A DNA stretch of 64,000 nt from Streptomyces cucumeris (GCF_024295805.1 NZ_JANCLX010000007.1:124001-188000); one strand, 5' to 3'. Positions 23,344 to 33,941 are shown, counted from the first letter of the stretch. The notes: generated from the letters alone by a model not told the origin. Program-made: numbers and translations.

Positions 23344-24438
23344 TCAGGCCGAGATCTCCCCGTACGCCGCGAGCAGCACGGCCGGGTCCGGGCCCTCCAG
23401 GACCGAGGGCTTGGCCAGCCCGTCGAGCACGATGAAGCGCAGCAGGTCACCGCGGGACTTCTTGTCGACCTTCATGGTCTCCAGCAGCCGGGGCCACTGG
23501 TCACCGCGGTAGGTCAGCGGCAGCCCCACGGACTCCAGCACGGCGCGGTGCCGGTCGGCGGTGGCATCGTCCAACCGGCCCGCGAGACGGCCGAGTTCAG
23601 CCGCGAAGACCATGCCGACGGAGACCGCAGCACCGTGCCGCCAGTTGTAGCGCTCGTTCTTCTCGATGGCGTGCGCGAGGGTGTGCCCGTAGTTGAGGAT
23701 CTCGCGCCGGCCGGACTCCTTGAGGTCACCGGAGACGACCTCGGCCTTGACCCGGATGGAGCGCTCGATCAGCTCGGCGGTGTGCGGACCGGTGGGGGTG
23801 CGGGCCGCCGCCGGGTCCTGTTCGATGAGCTCCAGGATCCCCGGGTCGGCGATGAAGCCCGCCTTGATGATCTCGGCCAGTCCGCTGACGAAGTCGTTGA
23901 CCGGCAGCGAGTCCAGCGCGGCGAGGTCGCACAGCACCCCGGCCGGGGGGTGGAAGGCGCCGACGAGGTTCTTGCCCTCGGCCGTGTTGATCCCGGTCTT
24001 GCCGCCGACCGCGGCGTCCACCATGCCCAGCACGGTGGTCGGCACGGCGATCCAGCGCACTCCGCGCAGCCAGGTGGCGGCCACGAAGCCCGCGATGTCG
24101 GTGGTGGCGCCGCCGCCGACCCCGATGATCACGTCGGTGCGGGTGAAGCCGGTCTGGCCGAGCGCCTTCCAGCAGTAGGCGGCGACCTCGGCGGTCTTGG
24201 CCTCCTCCGCGTTCGGGAGCTGGATGGCGATGGACTCGTAGCCCTGGTCCGCGAGGTCCTGGCGGACCGCCTCACCGGTCTCGGCCAGCGCCTCGGGGTG
24301 CAGGACGGCGACGCGCTTGGCGGGTGTGCCGATCAGCCCGGGGAGCTCCCCGAGGAGCTGCCGCCCGACCAGGACCTCGTACGGCTCGGTCCCCGCCGTA
24401 CCGGCGACCTGGATGCGCGTGGGGGTGTCGGTGGTCAT
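23344..24438 (-). CDS. aroB: 3-dehydroquinate synthase
   Basis: Second step of the shikimate pathway: cyclises DAHP to 3-dehydroquinate with NAD and a divalent metal. 364 residues from ATG 24438, overlapping the aroK stop by 4 nt. The NAD-binding region [23 protein letters not shown] and the [19 protein letters not shown] motif are intact. Metal ligands are visible as Glu (GLAEIIKAG) and His ([11 protein letters not shown], then [10 protein letters not shown]). Confidence 0.98.
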   Translation of the reverse strand: MTTDTPTRIQVAGTAGTEPYEVLVGRQLLGELPGLIGTPAKRVAVLHPEALAETGEAVRQDLADQGYESIAIQLPNAEEAKTAEVAAYCWKALGQTGFTRTDVIIGVGGGATTDIAGFVAATWLRGVRWIAVPTTVLGMVDAAVGGKTGINTAEGKNLVGAFHPPAGVLCDLAALDSLPVNDFVSGLAEIIKAGFIADPGILELIEQDPAAARTPTGPHTAELIERSIRVKAEVVSGDLKESGRREILNYGHTLAHAIEKNERYNWRHGAAVSVGMVFAAELGRLAGRLDDATADRHRAVLESVGLPLTYRGDQWPRLLETMKVDKKSRGDLLRFIVLDGLAKPSVLEGPDPAVLLAAYGEISA

Positions 24439-24968
24439 GCCTGCTTCAGCTCCAGTGCGTCCAGGACGGCGTCGGCGACGTCTTCGGGGGTGCGGCCCTC
24501 GGTCGCCACCACGGCACGGGCGACCTCGGTGTACAGGGGGCGGCGCTGTTCCATCAGCTCGCGCCAGCGCTGCCGGGGATTGACGGCGAGGAGCGGACGC
24601 GGGGCGTCCAGACCGGTGCGCCGCACGGCCTCGGCGACGCCCATCTCCAGGAAGACCACCGGGAGCCCGGACAGCAGGCCACGGGTGCCCTCGTCCATCA
24701 CGGCACCGCCGCCCAGGGCGAGCACACCGGTGTGCCCGGCGACCGCGGTGCGCACCGCCTGCCGCTCCAGCTCACGGAAGTGCGGCTCGCCCTCGTCGAT
24801 GAAGATCTCCGCGATCTCCTTGCCCGAGGTCGCGACGATATCGGCGTCGGTGTCACGGAAGGTGGTGCCCAGCCGGTCCGCGAGCACCCGTCCGACGGTC
24901 GTCTTGCCCACACCCATCGGCCCGACCAGGACCACCGCAGGTCCGCCCGGCCCGCCCGGGGCGCTCAC
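24435..24968 (-). CDS. aroK: Shikimate kinase
   Basis: Phosphorylates shikimate with ATP. 177 residues from GTG 24968 ([24 protein letters not shown]). A longer frame upstream was excluded because GTG overlaps the aroC stop (GTGA), as expected in a coupled operon. P-loop GPMGVGKTT lies at residues 16-24. Shikimate-binding Asp is in RDTDADI, the GGGAV motif is present, and the lid arginine region [12 protein letters not shown] follows. Confidence 0.97.
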   Translation of the reverse strand: MSAPGGPGGPAVVLVGPMGVGKTTVGRVLADRLGTTFRDTDADIVATSGKEIAEIFIDEGEPHFRELERQAVRTAVAGHTGVLALGGGAVMDEGTRGLLSGLPVVFLEMGVAEAVRRTGLDAPRPLLAVNPRQRWRELMEQRRPLYTEVARAVVATEGRTPEDVADAVLDALELKQA

Positions 24969-26149
24969 CGGATGGCCAGGTTCTCGAGGAAGCTCCGCAC
25001 GTTGCGGCGGGTCTCGGGGACCGAGTCGCCGCCGAACTTCTCCGCGACCGCGTCGGCGAGCACCAGCGCGACCATCGCCTCGGCGACGATCCCCGCCGCC
25101 GGGACGGCGCATACGTCGGAGCGCTGGTGATGGGCGGTGGTGGGCTCACCGGTGGTGACGTCGATGGTGGCCAGCGCGCGCGGCACGGTCGCGATCGGCT
25201 TCATCGCGGCGCGCACGCGCAGCAGCTCGCCGGTGGTCAGCCCGCCCTCGGTACCGCCGGAGCGGCCGGAGGCGCGCTTGACGCCGTCCTCGGACGGCAG
25301 GATCTCGTCATGCGCCTTGGAGCCGGGCACCCGGGCGAGGTCGAAACCGTCGCCGACCTCGACGCCCTTGATGGCCTGGATGCCCATGAGGGCCGCCGCC
25401 AGCCGGGCGTCCAGCCGCCGGTCCCAGTGCACATGCGAGCCGAGGCCCACCGGCACGCCGTAGGCCAGCACCTCGACGACACCGCCGAGGGTGTCGCCGT
25501 CCTTGTGGGCCTGGTCGATCTCGGCCACCATCGCCTTGCTCGCGGCGGAGTCCAGACAGCGCACCGGATCGGCGTCGAGCTGCTCGACATCGGACGGCCG
25601 GGGGTAGACGCCGTAGGGGGCCTTGGCCGCGGCGAGCTCCACCACATGGGAGACGATCTCGATCCCGGCCGTCTCCTTGAGGTAGGAGCGGGCGACGGTG
25701 CCGAGGGCGACCCGGGCGGCGGTCTCCCGGGCGCTGGCGCGCTCCAGGATCGGCCGGGCCTCGTCGAAGCCGTACTTCTGCATTCCGGCCAGGTCGGCGT
25801 GGCCGGGGCGGGGGCGGGTGAGCGGCGCGTTACGGGCCAGTCCCGCCAGGATCTCCTCGTCCACCGGGTCGGCGGCCATGACCTGTTCCCACTTCGGCCA
25901 CTCGGTGTTGCCGACCATGACGGCGACCGGTGAGCCGAGGGTCAGACCGTGGCGTACGCCGCCGAGGAAGGTGACCTCGTCCCGCTCGAACTTCATCCGG
26001 GCACCGCGGCCGTAGCCGAGCCGCCGCCGCGCCAGGGCGTCCGCCACCATCTCGGTGGTGATCGGTACACCGGCGGGCAGCCCCTCCAGCGTCGCCACGA
26101 GTGCGGGGCCGTGCGACTCCCCCGCGGTCAGCCAACGCAACCTGCTCAA
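24965..26149 (-). CDS. aroC: Chorismate synthase (TTG start)
   Basis: Converts EPSP to chorismate with reduced FMN, the branch point for aromatic amino acids, folate and many secondary metabolites. I chose the TTG at 26149 ([23 protein letters not shown]): AGGGAG lies five bases before it and the protein then has 394 residues, the usual streptomycete length. An ATG-initiated extension would add 18 non-conserved residues. Signatures [20 protein letters not shown] (10-29), [26 protein letters not shown] and [23 protein letters not shown] are intact. Confidence 0.96.
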   Translation of the reverse strand: MSRLRWLTAGESHGPALVATLEGLPAGVPITTEMVADALARRRLGYGRGARMKFERDEVTFLGGVRHGLTLGSPVAVMVGNTEWPKWEQVMAADPVDEEILAGLARNAPLTRPRPGHADLAGMQKYGFDEARPILERASARETAARVALGTVARSYLKETAGIEIVSHVVELAAAKAPYGVYPRPSDVEQLDADPVRCLDSAASKAMVAEIDQAHKDGDTLGGVVEVLAYGVPVGLGSHVHWDRRLDARLAAALMGIQAIKGVEVGDGFDLARVPGSKAHDEILPSEDGVKRASGRSGGTEGGLTTGELLRVRAAMKPIATVPRALATIDVTTGEPTTAHHQRSDVCAVPAAGIVAEAMVALVLADAVAEKFGGDSVPETRRNVRSFLENLAIR

Positions 26150-26202
26150 CGGTGCTCCCTCATGCTTCGCGCCTCGACGTCGTACGGCGCGGCCTGGGCA
26201 CA

Positions 26203-26224
26203 CCTCCCAGCGGTGGCTGGGGGC
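26203..26224. repeat. Small GC palindrome in the aroC leader
   Basis: CCTCCCAGC-GGTG-GCTGGGGGC forms a hairpin with one G-U pair. Its sequence (CCCAGC/GCTGGG core next to GGCACACC and GGCACC) resembles the dispersed palindromic elements seen between streptomycete genes, from memory. It lies 54 bases upstream of the aroC start in the 184-bp aroE-aroC gap. It may be a repeat unit, a terminator for aroE or an aroC leader element. Confidence 0.4.
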
Positions 26225-26333
26225 ACCGGCCCCGGCCCGCCACCTACGATCCTCCCACGTCCGCGAGGGCCGCCGGGGCTCCGGTCCAGCTGGCGGACCG
26301 TATCGTCCGGATGTCAGCGGGTGGGCGGGTCGG

Positions 26334-27179
26334 TCAGCGGCCGCGCGCCGCGAGCGCGGCCTCGCCCGCCGCGCGCATCGCGGCCAGCGGCGCGGGCGCC
26401 CGGCCGGTCATCTGCTCGACCTGCAGAACCGCCTGGTGCACCAGCAGGTCCAGGCCCCCGACGACCGCGCCGCCGTGCGCCGACCAGGCCGCGGCCAGCG
26501 GGGTCGGCCAGGGGTCGTAGAGCACGTCGAAGAGCGCGCCGGGCCGGTCCGGGACGGATCCGGCCAGCGCGTCGGTGGTACCCGCGGGGGTGGTGGCGAT
26601 CACCAGCGGGGCGTCGAAGGCGGTGGCCGCGTCGGACCAGTCCGCCGTGCGCACCGCCACACCCAGCCGCTCGCCCCACTGCCGCATCTCAGCCGCCCGT
26701 GCCTGGCTGCGGACGTATGCGGTGACCTCGCCGTCGCAGATCAGGGCGAGCGCGGCAAGGGCGGAGGAGGCGGTGGCCCCGGCGCCCAGCACGGCGGCGC
26801 GCTCGACCCGCTCCACCCCGCGCTCGCGCAGGGCGGCGGCCATTCCCGGGATGTCGGTGTTGTCCCCGACGCGGTGGCCGTCGCCGGTGAAGACCACCGT
26901 GTTGACGGCCTCCACCGATGCCGCGGTCTCGCTGACCCGGTCCAGCAGCGGGATGACGGCGCGCTTGAGCGGCATGGTCAGCGAGAGCCCTGCCCAGGCG
27001 GGGCCGCCGTCCTCGCCGAGCCGCGCGAGGAAGCCGGGCAGTGCGGCCTCGTCCACCTCGAAGCGGTCGTAGACCCAGCCGTCCAGGCCGAGTTCACGGT
27101 AGGCGGCCCGGTGCAGTACCGGTGACAGGGAGTGGGCGATGGGCGAACCGAGCACCGCGGCCCTGCGGTTTTCCGACAT
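26334..27179 (-). CDS. aroE: Shikimate dehydrogenase
   Basis: Reduces 3-dehydroshikimate to shikimate with NADPH. 281 residues from ATG 27179. N-terminal substrate domain with [16 protein letters not shown], catalytic Lys in [10 protein letters not shown] and Asp in GDNTDIPGM. The dinucleotide-binding domain begins [13 protein letters not shown]. It starts six bases after the mltG stop, so mltG and aroE are probably co-transcribed. This pairing of cell-wall and aromatic genes is conserved in actinobacteria. Confidence 0.97.
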   Translation of the reverse strand: MSENRRAAVLGSPIAHSLSPVLHRAAYRELGLDGWVYDRFEVDEAALPGFLARLGEDGGPAWAGLSLTMPLKRAVIPLLDRVSETAASVEAVNTVVFTGDGHRVGDNTDIPGMAAALRERGVERVERAAVLGAGATASSALAALALICDGEVTAYVRSQARAAEMRQWGERLGVAVRTADWSDAATAFDAPLVIATTPAGTTDALAGSVPDRPGALFDVLYDPWPTPLAAAWSAHGGAVVGGLDLLVHQAVLQVEQMTGRAPAPLAAMRAAGEAALAARGR

Positions 27180-27185
27180 CTTTCC

Positions 27186-29045
27186 TCAGCCGTCGTTCTT
27201 GCGCTGCCGGTTGAACTTGTCGACCCACTTCTGGTGTTCGGCGTAGGTCTTCGAGAACTGGCTCGTCTTGCCGTCGAGCGAGATGAAGTAGTACCAGCCG
27301 TCGTCGGTCGGGTTCATCGCCGCCTTGAGCGCGTCCTGGCCCGGGTTGCCGATCGGACCGGGGGTCAGACCGGCATAGAAGTACGTGTTGTACGGATTGT
27401 TGTACTTCTTGATCTCGCTGAGAGAGATGTCGATCTTGCTCTGGTTCTTGATGTAGTTGTACGTGGAGTCGAACTCCAGCTTGCCATTGGTCTCGGTGTT
27501 GCCCGGCTTCAGCCGGTTGTAGACCACCTCGGACATCTTGCGGAAGTCGCTGTGGGTGACGCCCTCCGCCTGGACCAGACTGGCGACGGTGATCAGCTGG
27601 AGCGGCGACTTCAGGCCGAGTTCATCGGCCTTGCCCTCCAGGTCCTGCTTGGCGTAGTTCTGCCGGGCCAGGGCGACCATCTTGCGCAGGACGTCCTTGG
27701 GCTTGGCGTCCTCGCCGACGCTGTAGCGCGACGGGTAGAGGAACCCTTCCAGCGGGTCCTTGATCTTGGCGTTGTCATCGGCCCAGGACGGCAGGCCCAG
27801 GTTCTCGGCCTCCTTCTTGGCGATGCCCGCGGTGGTGCCCGGCTTCAGGCCGATCTTCTTGTCGATGGCCGCGTAGACCGTGGCGTTGCGCATGCCCTCG
27901 GTGACCATCAGGGCGTTCTGGCTCGTCGGGTCGGACATCATCTTGACCGCGGCGGCACCCGACATCTCCTTGTTCAGGGTGTAGGTGCCCGGTTGTATGA
28001 CCTTGCCGCTGTCCTCCACGGCCTTCACGAAGGCTCGGCTGCTCTTCACCACGCCCTTGTTGGTGAGGATGTCGCCGATCGTGGCGCCGCCGGAGCCCTC
28101 GGGGATCTCGACGGTGACCGAGCCGCCGCCCGCACCGGAGTAGTCCGGCGCCGGACCGAACCGGCTCTGCCAGAAGTCATAGGCGAAGTAGCCGCCGCCC
28201 CCGACCACGCCCACCAGGGCGACGGTGACGAACAGGCAGGCGACGCCACTGCGGCGTTTGGCGGGTTTTCCCGATCCGCCCTTCTTACCGCGGCGTTCAC
28301 CGGGCGCGGCGCCGACATCGTCGTCCCCGTCATCGTCATCGTCCGACGGGATCCGGCCACGGCTGCCCTTGCCGTCCTGGAAGAAGGGGTGATCCTCCTC
28401 CGGGCGCCCGCGCCGACCCGGCTCCCCGGCGGCCGGATCCGGCGCCGCCGGATCCTGGGGCACCTGCGGCATCTCCTGCGTCTGCGGCGCCTCCTGCGTC
28501 TGCGGCATGGCCTGGGTCTGCGGCGCGGACTGCGGGACCTGCTGCTGGACCTGCTGCTGGACCTGCTGCGGAACCTGCTGCTGGTAGCCGTCCTGGCCGT
28601 AGTAGTGGCCCGGGGCGGGGGCGCCCTGGCCGCCGCCGTACGGGTCGGCGGGCCGGGCGTAGGGATCGTGCGGATCGAGACCGCCGCCGTAGCCACCGTC
28701 CCAGCCGCCGCCCGCGTAGTTCTGCGGCATCTGCTGCGGATGGCCGCCGTTCTGGCCGTTCCACTGCGGTTGCTGCGGCTGCTGCTGGTACTGCTGGGGG
28801 TCCTGCGGATATCCGTGGGGATCGCGCTGGTGTCCGTACGGATCCTGTCCGTAGGGGTCCTGGCCGTAGCCGTCCTGTGCGTGCGCGCCCTGCCCGTACG
28901 GGTCCTGGGCGTAGGGGTCCTGGCCGTAAGGGGCCTGGTGGGGATCGTGACCGGTAACCGCCTGGTGTCCCCATCCCTGGTCCCCGTACAACGGGTCCTC
29001 GGGATGCCACGGTTGGGAGCCGGGTCCCCGGCCGTACTCAGTCAT
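27186..29045 (-). CDS. mltG: Endolytic murein transglycosylase MltG-like protein
   Basis: Membrane enzyme that cuts nascent peptidoglycan and sets glycan strand length. 619 residues from ATG 29045. Residues 1-190 are a long low-complexity cytoplasmic tail with repeated YGQDPY/AQDPYGQ units, then Gln-rich QQQVQQQ. An acidic/basic linker follows, then one transmembrane helix (about 265-290, VACLFVTVALVGVVGGGGYFAY). The YceG domain fills the C-terminal half: PLEGFLYPSRY, and around residue 492 the segment VASLVQAEGVTHSD, whose Glu aligns with the catalytic glutamate of E. coli MltG, then VVYNRLKPG. The tail is far longer than in E. coli (about 340 residues total there). Confidence 0.93.
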   Translation of the reverse strand: MTEYGRGPGSQPWHPEDPLYGDQGWGHQAVTGHDPHQAPYGQDPYAQDPYGQGAHAQDGYGQDPYGQDPYGHQRDPHGYPQDPQQYQQQPQQPQWNGQNGGHPQQMPQNYAGGGWDGGYGGGLDPHDPYARPADPYGGGQGAPAPGHYYGQDGYQQQVPQQVQQQVQQQVPQSAPQTQAMPQTQEAPQTQEMPQVPQDPAAPDPAAGEPGRRGRPEEDHPFFQDGKGSRGRIPSDDDDDGDDDVGAAPGERRGKKGGSGKPAKRRSGVACLFVTVALVGVVGGGGYFAYDFWQSRFGPAPDYSGAGGGSVTVEIPEGSGGATIGDILTNKGVVKSSRAFVKAVEDSGKVIQPGTYTLNKEMSGAAAVKMMSDPTSQNALMVTEGMRNATVYAAIDKKIGLKPGTTAGIAKKEAENLGLPSWADDNAKIKDPLEGFLYPSRYSVGEDAKPKDVLRKMVALARQNYAKQDLEGKADELGLKSPLQLITVASLVQAEGVTHSDFRKMSEVVYNRLKPGNTETNGKLEFDSTYNYIKNQSKIDISLSEIKKYNNPYNTYFYAGLTPGPIGNPGQDALKAAMNPTDDGWYYFISLDGKTSQFSKTYAEHQKWVDKFNRQRKNDG

Positions 29046-29130
29046 CGAACCCCTAGCGACGGTGGTGGCAGCCGCAGTCGGTGCTCGGGTTCGCGGTTGC
29101 CATGTCGCGCGGAACGTTACCGTATCGCGA

Positions 29131-29595
29131 TCAGATGACCACTTCGACGGCCTCTCCCGGCGGCCGTCCCGAGGTACGCTCCGCCTCCAGCGCGCTCTGC
29201 AGGATCACCACGGCGGCTGCCTGGTCAACCACCGAACGGCCCTTCTTGGACGTCACGCCGGAAGCGCGCAGTCCCTGGGCCGCTGTGACAGTGGTCATAC
29301 GCTCGTCGACCAGCCGCACCGACACCGGTTGCACCCGCCGCGCCAGCTCCCGCGCGAAGGTCCGCACCTTGGCCGCGGCCGGCCCCTCGCGTCCGCTGAG
29401 CGAACGCGGCAGGCCGACCACCACCTCCAGGGGCTCGTACTCCCCGACGATCGCCGCCAGCCGCTTGTGGGCGGCCGGGATGTCACGTCCCGGCACCGTC
29501 TCCACGGGGGTGGCGAGGATCCCGTCGGGGTCGCACGAGGCGACCCCGATCCGGGCGTCCCCGACGTCGATGGCGATGCGCCTGCCGCGTCGCAC
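29131..29595 (-). CDS. ruvX: RuvX/YqgF-family RNase H-fold nuclease
   Basis: Homologue of YqgF, linked to 16S rRNA 5'-end processing or Holliday-junction resolution. 154 residues from GTG 29595, five bases after the alaS stop. Motif one IAIDVGDARIGVASCD (7-22) holds the first catalytic Asp, VVVGLPRSLSGREGPAA is the central loop, and RLVDERMTTVTA and VVDQAAAVVILQ carry the remaining acidic residues. Confidence 0.95.
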   Translation of the reverse strand: MRRGRRIAIDVGDARIGVASCDPDGILATPVETVPGRDIPAAHKRLAAIVGEYEPLEVVVGLPRSLSGREGPAAAKVRTFARELARRVQPVSVRLVDERMTTVTAAQGLRASGVTSKKGRSVVDQAAAVVILQSALEAERTSGRPPGEAVEVVI

Positions 29596-29600
29596 GGCGG

Positions 29601-32270
29601 TCAGGCCGATTCCGCGACGAGCCGCTCGACGGCCTCGATGGCCTCGGCGACGGCGCCCGGGTTCTGGCCGCCGCCCTGGGCGACGTCCGGCTTGCCGCCG
29701 CCTCCGCCGCCGAGCGTCTTGGCGGCGGTGCGGACCAGGTCACCGGCCTTGAGCCCGCGCTCACGGGCGGCCTCGTTGGTGGCGATGACGGTCAGCGGGC
29801 GGTCGTTCGCCACCGTGAACAGGGCGGTGACGACCGGGCGGTCACCCGGGATGCGCCCGCGGACGTCCAGCACCAGCTTGCGCAGGTCGTCGGCGGAGGT
29901 GCCGTCCGGCACCTTGGCGGCGACCAGGGCCACACCACGGACGTCCTTGGCCCCCGCAGCGAGACCGGCGGCGGCCTGGAGCACCTTCTCGGCGCGGAAC
30001 CGCTCGATCTCCTTCTCGGCCTCCTTGAGCTTGGTGAGCATGCCGGAGATCTTCTCCGGGAGCTCCTCCGGGCGGCCCTTGACCAGCTCGGTCAGCCGGG
30101 AGACGACCGTGTGCTCACGGGCGAGGAAGTTGTAGGCGTCCACACCCACCAGGGCCTCGACACGGCGCACCCCGGAGCCGATGGAGGACTCGCCGAGCAG
30201 CTTCACCAGACCGAGCTGGGCGGTGTTGTGCACATGGGTGCCGCCGCACAGCTCCTTGGAGAAGTCGCCGATGGTCACCACGCGCACCCGGTCGCCGTAC
30301 TTCTCGCCGAACTCGGCGATGGCGCCCTGTTTCTTGGCGTCGTCCATGCTCATCACCTCGGCGGTGACGTCGAGCTCCCGGGAGAGGACCTCGTTGATCT
30401 TCTGCTCGACATCGGTGAGCACGGTGCCGGGTACGGCGGCCGGGGAGCCGAAGTCGAAGCGGAAGCGGCCCGGCGAGTTCTCCGAACCGGCCTGGGCGGC
30501 GGTCGGGCCGAGGGCGTCGCGCAGCGCCTGGTGGGTCAGGTGGGTGGCGCTGTGGGCACGGGCGATGGCACGGCGGCGGGTGACGTCGATCTGGGCGTGG
30601 GCCGCGGCACCGACCGTCACCTCACCGACCTGGACGACGCCCTTGTGCACGCTGACACCGGGCACCGGCTGCTGGACGTCACGGACCTCGACGACGGCGC
30701 CGGAGTCCAGCCGGATCCTGCCGGTGTCGGCGAGCTGGCCGCCGCCCTCGGCGTAGAACGGGGTGCGGTCCAGGACGACCTCGACCTCGTCGCCCTCACC
30801 GGCGGCGGGTGAGGACACCCCGTCGACCAGCAGTCCGACGACCGTGGACTCGCCCTCGGTGGCGGTGTAGCCGGTGAAAACGGTGGAGCCGGAGGTGTCG
30901 GCCACCTCGCGGTAGGCGGACATATCGGCATGGCCGGTCTTCTTGGCCTTGGCGTCGGCCTTGGCCCGCTCCCGCTGCTCCTTCATCAGGCGGCGGAAGC
31001 CGTCCTCGTCCACGCTCAGGCCCTGTTCGGCAGCCATCTCGAGGGTGAGGTCGATCGGGAAGCCCCAGGTGTCGTGGAGCAGGAACGCCTTGTCACCGGC
31101 GAGCACACGGCCACCGGCGGCCTTGGTGTCGCTGACGGCGGTGTCCAGGATGTTGGTGCCGGCCTTCAGCGTCTTGAGGAAGGCGGCCTCCTCCGCGAGG
31201 GCCACGGTCTCGATGCGCTTGCGGTCGGTGAGCAGCTCCGGGTACTGCTGGCCCATCGTCTTCAGGACGACGTCGACCAGCTCGCCGACGACCGGGCCGG
31301 TGGCGCCGAGGATGCGCATGTTGCGGATGGCGCGGCGCATGATGCGGCGCAGCACATAGCCGCGGCCCTCGTTGCCGGGGGTGACCCCGTCGCCGATGAG
31401 CATCACGGAGGTGCGCATATGGTCGGCGACCACGCGCAGCGCGACATCGCTGTCCTGGGCGGCACCGTAGGCGACCCCGGTCAGCTCGGTGGCCTTGTCC
31501 ATGACCACGCGCAGGGTGTCGGTCTCGTACATGTTGTGCACGCCCTGGAGGATCATGGCGAGCCGCTCGAGGCCGAGACCGGTGTCGATGTTCTTGGAGG
31601 GGAGCTCACCGAGGATCGGGAAGTTCTCCTTGCCCTCGCCCGCACCGCGCTCGTACTGCATGAAGACCAGGTTCCAGATCTCCACGTAGCGCTCGTCGTT
31701 GACGGCCGGGCCGCCCTCCTCGCCGAACTCCGGACCACGGTCGTAGTTGATCTCGGAGCAGGGGCCGCAGGGCCCGGGGACGCCCATGGACCAGTAGTTG
31801 GGGCCCATGCCCAGGCGCTGGATGCGCTCGGCGGGGACGCCGATGACATCGCGCCAGATGCGCTCGGCCTCGTCGTCCTGCTCGTAGACGGTGATCCACA
31901 GCCGGTCGGCCTCCAGGCCGTAGCCGCCGTCCTCCACGGAGGAGGTCAGCAGCTCCCAGGCGTAGCGGATGGCCCCTTCCTTGAAGTAGTCGCCGAAGGA
32001 GAAGTTGCCGCACATCTGGAAGAAGGTGCCGTGCCGGGTGGTCTTGCCGACCTCTTCGATGTCCGGGGTGCGGACGCACTTCTGCACGCTGACGGCGCGG
32101 TCGAAGGGCGGCTTGACCTCGCCGAGGAAGTACGGCTTGAAGGGGACCATGCCCGCGGGGACCAGGAGCAGCGTCGGGTCGTCCGCGATGAGCGACGCCG
32201 ACGGCACGACGGTGTGCCCGCGCTCCTCGAAGAAGCGCAGCCAGCGGCGGCGGATTTCAGCCGACTCCAT
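29601..32270 (-). CDS. alaS: Alanyl-tRNA synthetase
   Basis: Charges tRNA-Ala and edits mischarged Ser/Gly. 889 residues from ATG 32270. The class II core is at the N-terminus ([39 protein letters not shown]). The editing domain has the zinc motif [11 protein letters not shown] and [10 protein letters not shown]. The C-Ala domain ends with [15 protein letters not shown] (about 860-875). The ATG shares its first base with the stop of the DUF6167-like gene upstream (TGATG). Confidence 0.98.
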   Translation of the reverse strand: MESAEIRRRWLRFFEERGHTVVPSASLIADDPTLLLVPAGMVPFKPYFLGEVKPPFDRAVSVQKCVRTPDIEEVGKTTRHGTFFQMCGNFSFGDYFKEGAIRYAWELLTSSVEDGGYGLEADRLWITVYEQDDEAERIWRDVIGVPAERIQRLGMGPNYWSMGVPGPCGPCSEINYDRGPEFGEEGGPAVNDERYVEIWNLVFMQYERGAGEGKENFPILGELPSKNIDTGLGLERLAMILQGVHNMYETDTLRVVMDKATELTGVAYGAAQDSDVALRVVADHMRTSVMLIGDGVTPGNEGRGYVLRRIMRRAIRNMRILGATGPVVGELVDVVLKTMGQQYPELLTDRKRIETVALAEEAAFLKTLKAGTNILDTAVSDTKAAGGRVLAGDKAFLLHDTWGFPIDLTLEMAAEQGLSVDEDGFRRLMKEQRERAKADAKAKKTGHADMSAYREVADTSGSTVFTGYTATEGESTVVGLLVDGVSSPAAGEGDEVEVVLDRTPFYAEGGGQLADTGRIRLDSGAVVEVRDVQQPVPGVSVHKGVVQVGEVTVGAAAHAQIDVTRRRAIARAHSATHLTHQALRDALGPTAAQAGSENSPGRFRFDFGSPAAVPGTVLTDVEQKINEVLSRELDVTAEVMSMDDAKKQGAIAEFGEKYGDRVRVVTIGDFSKELCGGTHVHNTAQLGLVKLLGESSIGSGVRRVEALVGVDAYNFLAREHTVVSRLTELVKGRPEELPEKISGMLTKLKEAEKEIERFRAEKVLQAAAGLAAGAKDVRGVALVAAKVPDGTSADDLRKLVLDVRGRIPGDRPVVTALFTVANDRPLTVIATNEAARERGLKAGDLVRTAAKTLGGGGGGKPDVAQGGGQNPGAVAEAIEAVERLVAESA

Positions 32271-32596
32271 CAGTGGTCCTCATTTCCGGCGGATGTGTGG
32301 TGGTGGGGGTGGGTGAGCTGGGCGCGGCCGCGCTGGGCGGGCAGCTGCCGGATGTCGTCGGCGGGGGGTGCCGCGGTCAGACCGAGCGCGTCCTTGAGCG
32401 CCGCCTCGCGGTCGGCCATGCCGTCCCGCACATCGAGCGCGAAGACCTTGATCCGCCGGCCCGCGAGCACCGCCCGGTCGGCGGCCTGCGCCGCCAGGCT
32501 CTCCGGGGTGAGCTGGTTGAGCTTGCGGTTGACCTTGGTGGTGGCCCACACACCGGCGGCGACGCCGGTGGTGAACCAGAACGTGCGGCGGAACAT
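32270..32596 (-). CDS. Small membrane-anchored protein (DUF6167-like)
   Basis: 108 residues from ATG 32596. An N-terminal hydrophobic segment [26 protein letters not shown] (about 6-20) is followed by a soluble helical region ([27 protein letters not shown]) and a His-rich tail. It is a conserved streptomycete hypothetical at this place. Its stop overlaps the alaS start by one base, so it is translated with alaS. Function unknown. Confidence 0.85.
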   Translation of the reverse strand: MFRRTFWFTTGVAAGVWATTKVNRKLNQLTPESLAAQAADRAVLAGRRIKVFALDVRDGMADREAALKDALGLTAAPPADDIRQLPAQRGRAQLTHPHHHTSAGNEDH

Positions 32597-32604
32597 CCGG
32601 TGTG

Positions 32605-33045
32605 TCAGCCCTTCGATCCACGGTTGCGGCGGCCGCCCCAGCGGGCGGACGGCAGGGTCTTGCCGACGACGACGGTGCGCGCGGGACGCTCGTCCGGGCG
32701 CCCCTTGCGGCCGATCGCACGGCGCACGCCGTAGCCGAACGCGGCCACCTTGACCAGCGGTCCGCCGAAGGCGGTGGAGACGGTCGAGGAGAGCGCGGAG
32801 GCGTTGGAGGTGACCTCCTGGACGTCGGCCGCGATCGAGTCCACCCGCGCAAGCTGGGTGTTGGCCGAACGGACGGTCGCGGAGGCCTCACTGAGCAGCG
32901 GTACGGCCTGCTCGGTGACCTCGGCCACCAGCTTGGTGGTCGCCCTGAGCGTCTGCGCGAGCCTCACCAGTGCGAAGGCGAGGAAGGACACGAGGATCGC
33001 CCAGAAGACGGCCACGAGGATCCCGGCCACCTCTCCACCGGACAC
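32605..33045 (-). CDS. DUF948 membrane protein
   Basis: 146 residues from GTG 33045. One N-terminal transmembrane helix (residues 6-28, VAGILVAVFWAILVSFLAFALV) leads into a long amphipathic helix with heptad-like spacing (LRATTKLVAEVTEQAVPLLSEASATVRSANTQLARVDSIAADVQEV), the DUF948 layout shared with chemotaxis-receptor-like coiled coils. The C-terminus is basic. It is eight bases upstream of the next small gene and forms a unit with alaS-ruvX. Function unknown. Confidence 0.88.
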   Translation of the reverse strand: MSGGEVAGILVAVFWAILVSFLAFALVRLAQTLRATTKLVAEVTEQAVPLLSEASATVRSANTQLARVDSIAADVQEVTSNASALSSTVSTAFGGPLVKVAAFGYGVRRAIGRKGRPDERPARTVVVGKTLPSARWGGRRNRGSKG

Positions 33046-33237
33046 GTTGCACCGCTCCCCTGCTGCCGCTCGTCGTCGGTCGTCGTACTCGGTCGTCCGT
33101 CGCCCACCGCTCTCGGGCGGTCATCCGGGCGCGGGCGGCAGGTATCGACCTTATCGCGCCGCGCGGGCCCACCTGAAACGCATTACGGTCCCGCACTCGC
33201 GGCCGGTGGGAACCGGACCGGACGAGCGGGGACCGAA

Positions 33238-33283
33238 CGGCCCGCGGGCCCCCGTCGACGAAGTCGGGGGAACCCGCGGGCCG
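33238..33283 (-). terminator. rpsD terminator hairpin
   Basis: An 11-bp outer stem (CGGCCCGCGGG / CCCGCGGGCCG) encloses a second CCCCCG / CGGGGG stem, starting 25 bases past the rpsD stop. It is a strong candidate end for the rpsD transcript. The rest of the 262-bp gap up to the DUF948 gene shows only a TAAGGT -10-like box. Confidence 0.8.
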
Positions 33284-33307
33284 GATGAGTACGCGGTGTC
33301 CGCTGGA

Positions 33308-33919
33308 TCAGCGGGCGTAGTACTCGACGACGAGCTGCTCGTCGCAGATCACCGGGATCTCCTTGCGGTTGGGGTCCCGGTCCAGACGGAAGGCCAGCGC
33401 CTTCAGGTTGACCTGAAGGTAGCGCGGGGTCTCGCCGTCGGGGGCGTAGCCACCCTCACGGGCCACCTGGAAGGGGTGCTTGTCGCGGCTGCGCTCGCGA
33501 ACCATCACCACGTCGTCCGGGCGGACGCGGAAGGAGGGCTTGTCGACCTTGCGGCCGTTGACGTCGATGTGACCGTGGACCACCATCTGGCGGGCCTGGT
33601 AGATCGTGCGGGCGATACCGCTCCGCAGGACGAGCGCGTCCAGACGGCGCTCAAGCTCGACGATCAGGGCTTCGCCCGTCTTGCCTTCGACCTTCCGAGC
33701 GCGGTCGTAGGCACGGGCCATCTGGCGCTCACTGATGTCGTACTGAGCGCGCAGACGCTGCTTCTCCAGCAGACGGACCTTGTAGTCACTGGTCTGCTTG
33801 CGGCCACGGCCGTGCTCACCCGGCGGGTACGGGCGGGCTTCAAAGTACTTGACGGCCTTCGGGGTCAGCGCGATGCCGAGCGCTCGCGACTTCTTGACCT
33901 TGGGACGCGACTGGTTCAC
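33308..33919 (-). CDS. rpsD: 30S ribosomal protein S4 (cysteine-free form)
   Basis: Primary 16S rRNA-binding protein that nucleates 30S assembly. 203 residues from GTG 33919 with GAAGG six bases upstream. The S4 RNA-binding domain ([41 protein letters not shown], about 95-135) is typical. The N-terminal region, where many S4 proteins have a CxxC zinc knuckle, has no cysteine ([21 protein letters not shown]), so this is the zinc-independent type. The 55-bp gap to the divergent DUF2470 gene contains an iron box. A candidate -10, TAACGT at 33939-33944, overlaps it. Confidence 0.97.
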   Translation of the reverse strand: MNQSRPKVKKSRALGIALTPKAVKYFEARPYPPGEHGRGRKQTSDYKVRLLEKQRLRAQYDISERQMARAYDRARKVEGKTGEALIVELERRLDALVLRSGIARTIYQARQMVVHGHIDVNGRKVDKPSFRVRPDDVVMVRERSRDKHPFQVAREGGYAPDGETPRYLQVNLKALAFRLDRDPNRKEIPVICDEQLVVEYYAR

Positions 33920-33941
33920 GTGGAACCTTCCTCCATGTACG

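Noticed and set aside
23176..25158. A 660-codon plus-strand frame opposite aroB-aroK
   Set aside because: Shadow of two intact, motif-bearing genes that overlap by 4 nt on the other strand.
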